Part shown: positions 29,358-30,058 of the stretch, in pieces
How positions within the stretch are numbered: position 1 is the stretch's first letter
How the letters are laid out: the number at the start of each line of letters is the position of its first letter
Source of the DNA: Oscillospiraceae bacterium
Lineage (GTDB): Bacteria; Bacillota_A; Clostridia; Oscillospirales; Oscillospiraceae
Length of the DNA: 30,058 nucleotides
Direction: 5' to 3'
NCBI GenBank assembly: GCA_017505505.1
Contig: JAFVPA010000032.1
Location: 1-30,058 of the forward strand
Program-made: the position numbers and the translations under genes
Notes under the pieces: generated by a model
The model's database searches: none
Told to the model about the DNA's origin: nothing
The model's input: the letters and a program-made list of their open reading frames with translations, nothing else

Positions 29358-29411
29358 ATGTAATCCCCAGTTTTGTTACAATAAAATATATTTGAAAGGA
29401 TTCTGATTACC

Positions 29412-30058
29412 ATGGCAAGAATTGTTACCTTCGGCGAACTGATGCTGCGTCTGCAGCCCTTCAACTACGAGCGCTTCGTTCAGGCTTCCAACGTCGAGTT
29501 CACCTTCGGCGGCGGCGAGGCTAACGTCTCCGTCTCTCTGGCTAACTATGGCATGGACGCAGCTTTCGTCACCAAGCTGCCCGCCCACGCTATCGGCCAG
29601 GCTGCAGTCAACTCCCTGCGTCGTTACGGCGTCGACACCTCTCTGATCGTTCGCGGCGGCGAGCGCGTCGGTATCTACTACAACGAGAAGGGCGCTTCTC
29701 AGCGTGGCTCCGTCTGCATCTATGACCGTGCTTACTCCGCTATCCAGCTGGCTAAGCCCGAGGACTTCGATTGGGACAAGATCTTCGAAGGCGCTGACTG
29801 GTTCCACTTCACCGGCATCACCCCCGCACTGGGCCCCAACGTTGTTGAGATCTGCAAGCAGGCTTGCCAGGCTGCCAAGGCCAAGGGCATCAAGATCTCC
29901 TGCGACCTGAACTACCGCGGCAAGCTGTGGACCCGCGCTCAGGCCAACGAGGCTATGACCGAGCTGGCTAAGTACATCGACGTCTGCATCTCCAACGAAG
30001 AGGACGCCAAGGACGTATTCGGCATCGAAGCTGAAGCTACCGACATCTACGGCGGCAC
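29412..30058 (+). CDS. kdgK: 2-dehydro-3-deoxygluconokinase, N-terminal part (runs off the right edge)
   Basis: PfkB-family sugar kinase. The 215 codons present cover ITFGELMLRL-like strand 1 (IVTFGELMLRLQPFNYERFV), the sugar-binding GGGEANVSVSLANYG (about 35-49), YGVDTSLIVRGGERVGIYYN, FHFTGITPALGPNV, and CDLNYRGKLWTRAQANEAM with the NYR-K-LW element seen in KDG kinases. The ATP-site DTxGAGD signature is beyond the edge. Its position behind eda supports KDG as substrate, making the pair convert KDG to pyruvate and triose phosphate. A weak AAAGGA lies about 11 nt before the ATG; no clear promoter was found, so co-transcription with eda is likely. Confidence 0.9.
   Translation, partial: MARIVTFGELMLRLQPFNYERFVQASNVEFTFGGGEANVSVSLANYGMDAAFVTKLPAHAIGQAAVNSLRRYGVDTSLIVRGGERVGIYYNEKGASQRGSVCIYDRAYSAIQLAKPEDFDWDKIFEGADWFHFTGITPALGPNVVEICKQACQAAKAKGIKISCDLNYRGKLWTRAQANEAMTELAKYIDVCISNEEDAKDVFGIEAEATDIYGG

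Noticed and set aside
1..30058. CRISPR arrays, tRNA genes, prophage genes or a defence island
   Set aside because: No regularly spaced repeats, no cloverleaf-like sequence and no phage or defence gene families were seen.

Overview
The window looks like a chromosomal segment of a spore-forming Clostridia bacterium, most likely in or near the Oscillospiraceae/Ruminococcaceae. The pointers are a low-GC Gram-positive gene set (T-box on alaS, large Firmicutes-type SRP RNA upstream of dnaX-ybaB-recR, scpA/scpB, YtfJ, SpoIID, type III glutamine synthetase), moderately GC-rich coding DNA with AT-rich promoters, and gut-type carbohydrate genes. Taxonomy is inferred from gene content only. I see no phage, IS transposase, CRISPR array, tRNA or 16S/23S rRNA.

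Left part (1-8.6 kb, mostly minus strand): the 5' part of alaS with its T-box leader and an inserted 111-bp palindromic repeat; a PaaK-like protein without the N-terminal P-loop region; oligoendopeptidase F with a small downstream gene; a plus-strand DMT transporter bracketed by two inverted copies of a short repeat element; recR, ybaB and dnaX; SRP RNA; acpP.

Middle (8.6-19.6 kb, minus strand except one small membrane gene): an rpiR-type regulator with a BaiN-like flavoprotein; a compact operon scpA-scpB-DUF2953-ytfJ-small membrane protein-D-Ala-D-Ala carboxypeptidase-pseudouridine synthase; a TGS-containing nucleoside kinase; a PadR regulator with an HAAS-type membrane protein that carries a decarboxylase-beta-subunit-like motif; spoIID.

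Right part (19.6-30.1 kb, largely plus strand): a yybP-ykoY (Mn2+) riboswitch ahead of a CaCA-family cation exchanger; a metallo-beta-lactamase-fold hydrolase; glnN; a type Ic aspartate aminotransferase; a candidate type I toxin-antitoxin locus (29-residue TxpA/holin-like peptide facing a convergent small RNA); a GH2 glycosidase with an unusual C-terminal extension; then eda and the start of kdgK, the lower steps of 2-keto-3-deoxygluconate (KDG) catabolism.

The observations most worth following are the unannotated type I toxin-antitoxin candidate at about 25.65-25.96 kb, the four-copy short AT-ended repeat family (two copies inverted around the DMT transporter, one supplying the ybaB stop codon), the decarboxylase motif in a PadR-linked membrane protein, the Mn-type riboswitch on a CaCA exchanger, and the frequent use of TTGCA- rather than TTGACA-type -35 hexamers.
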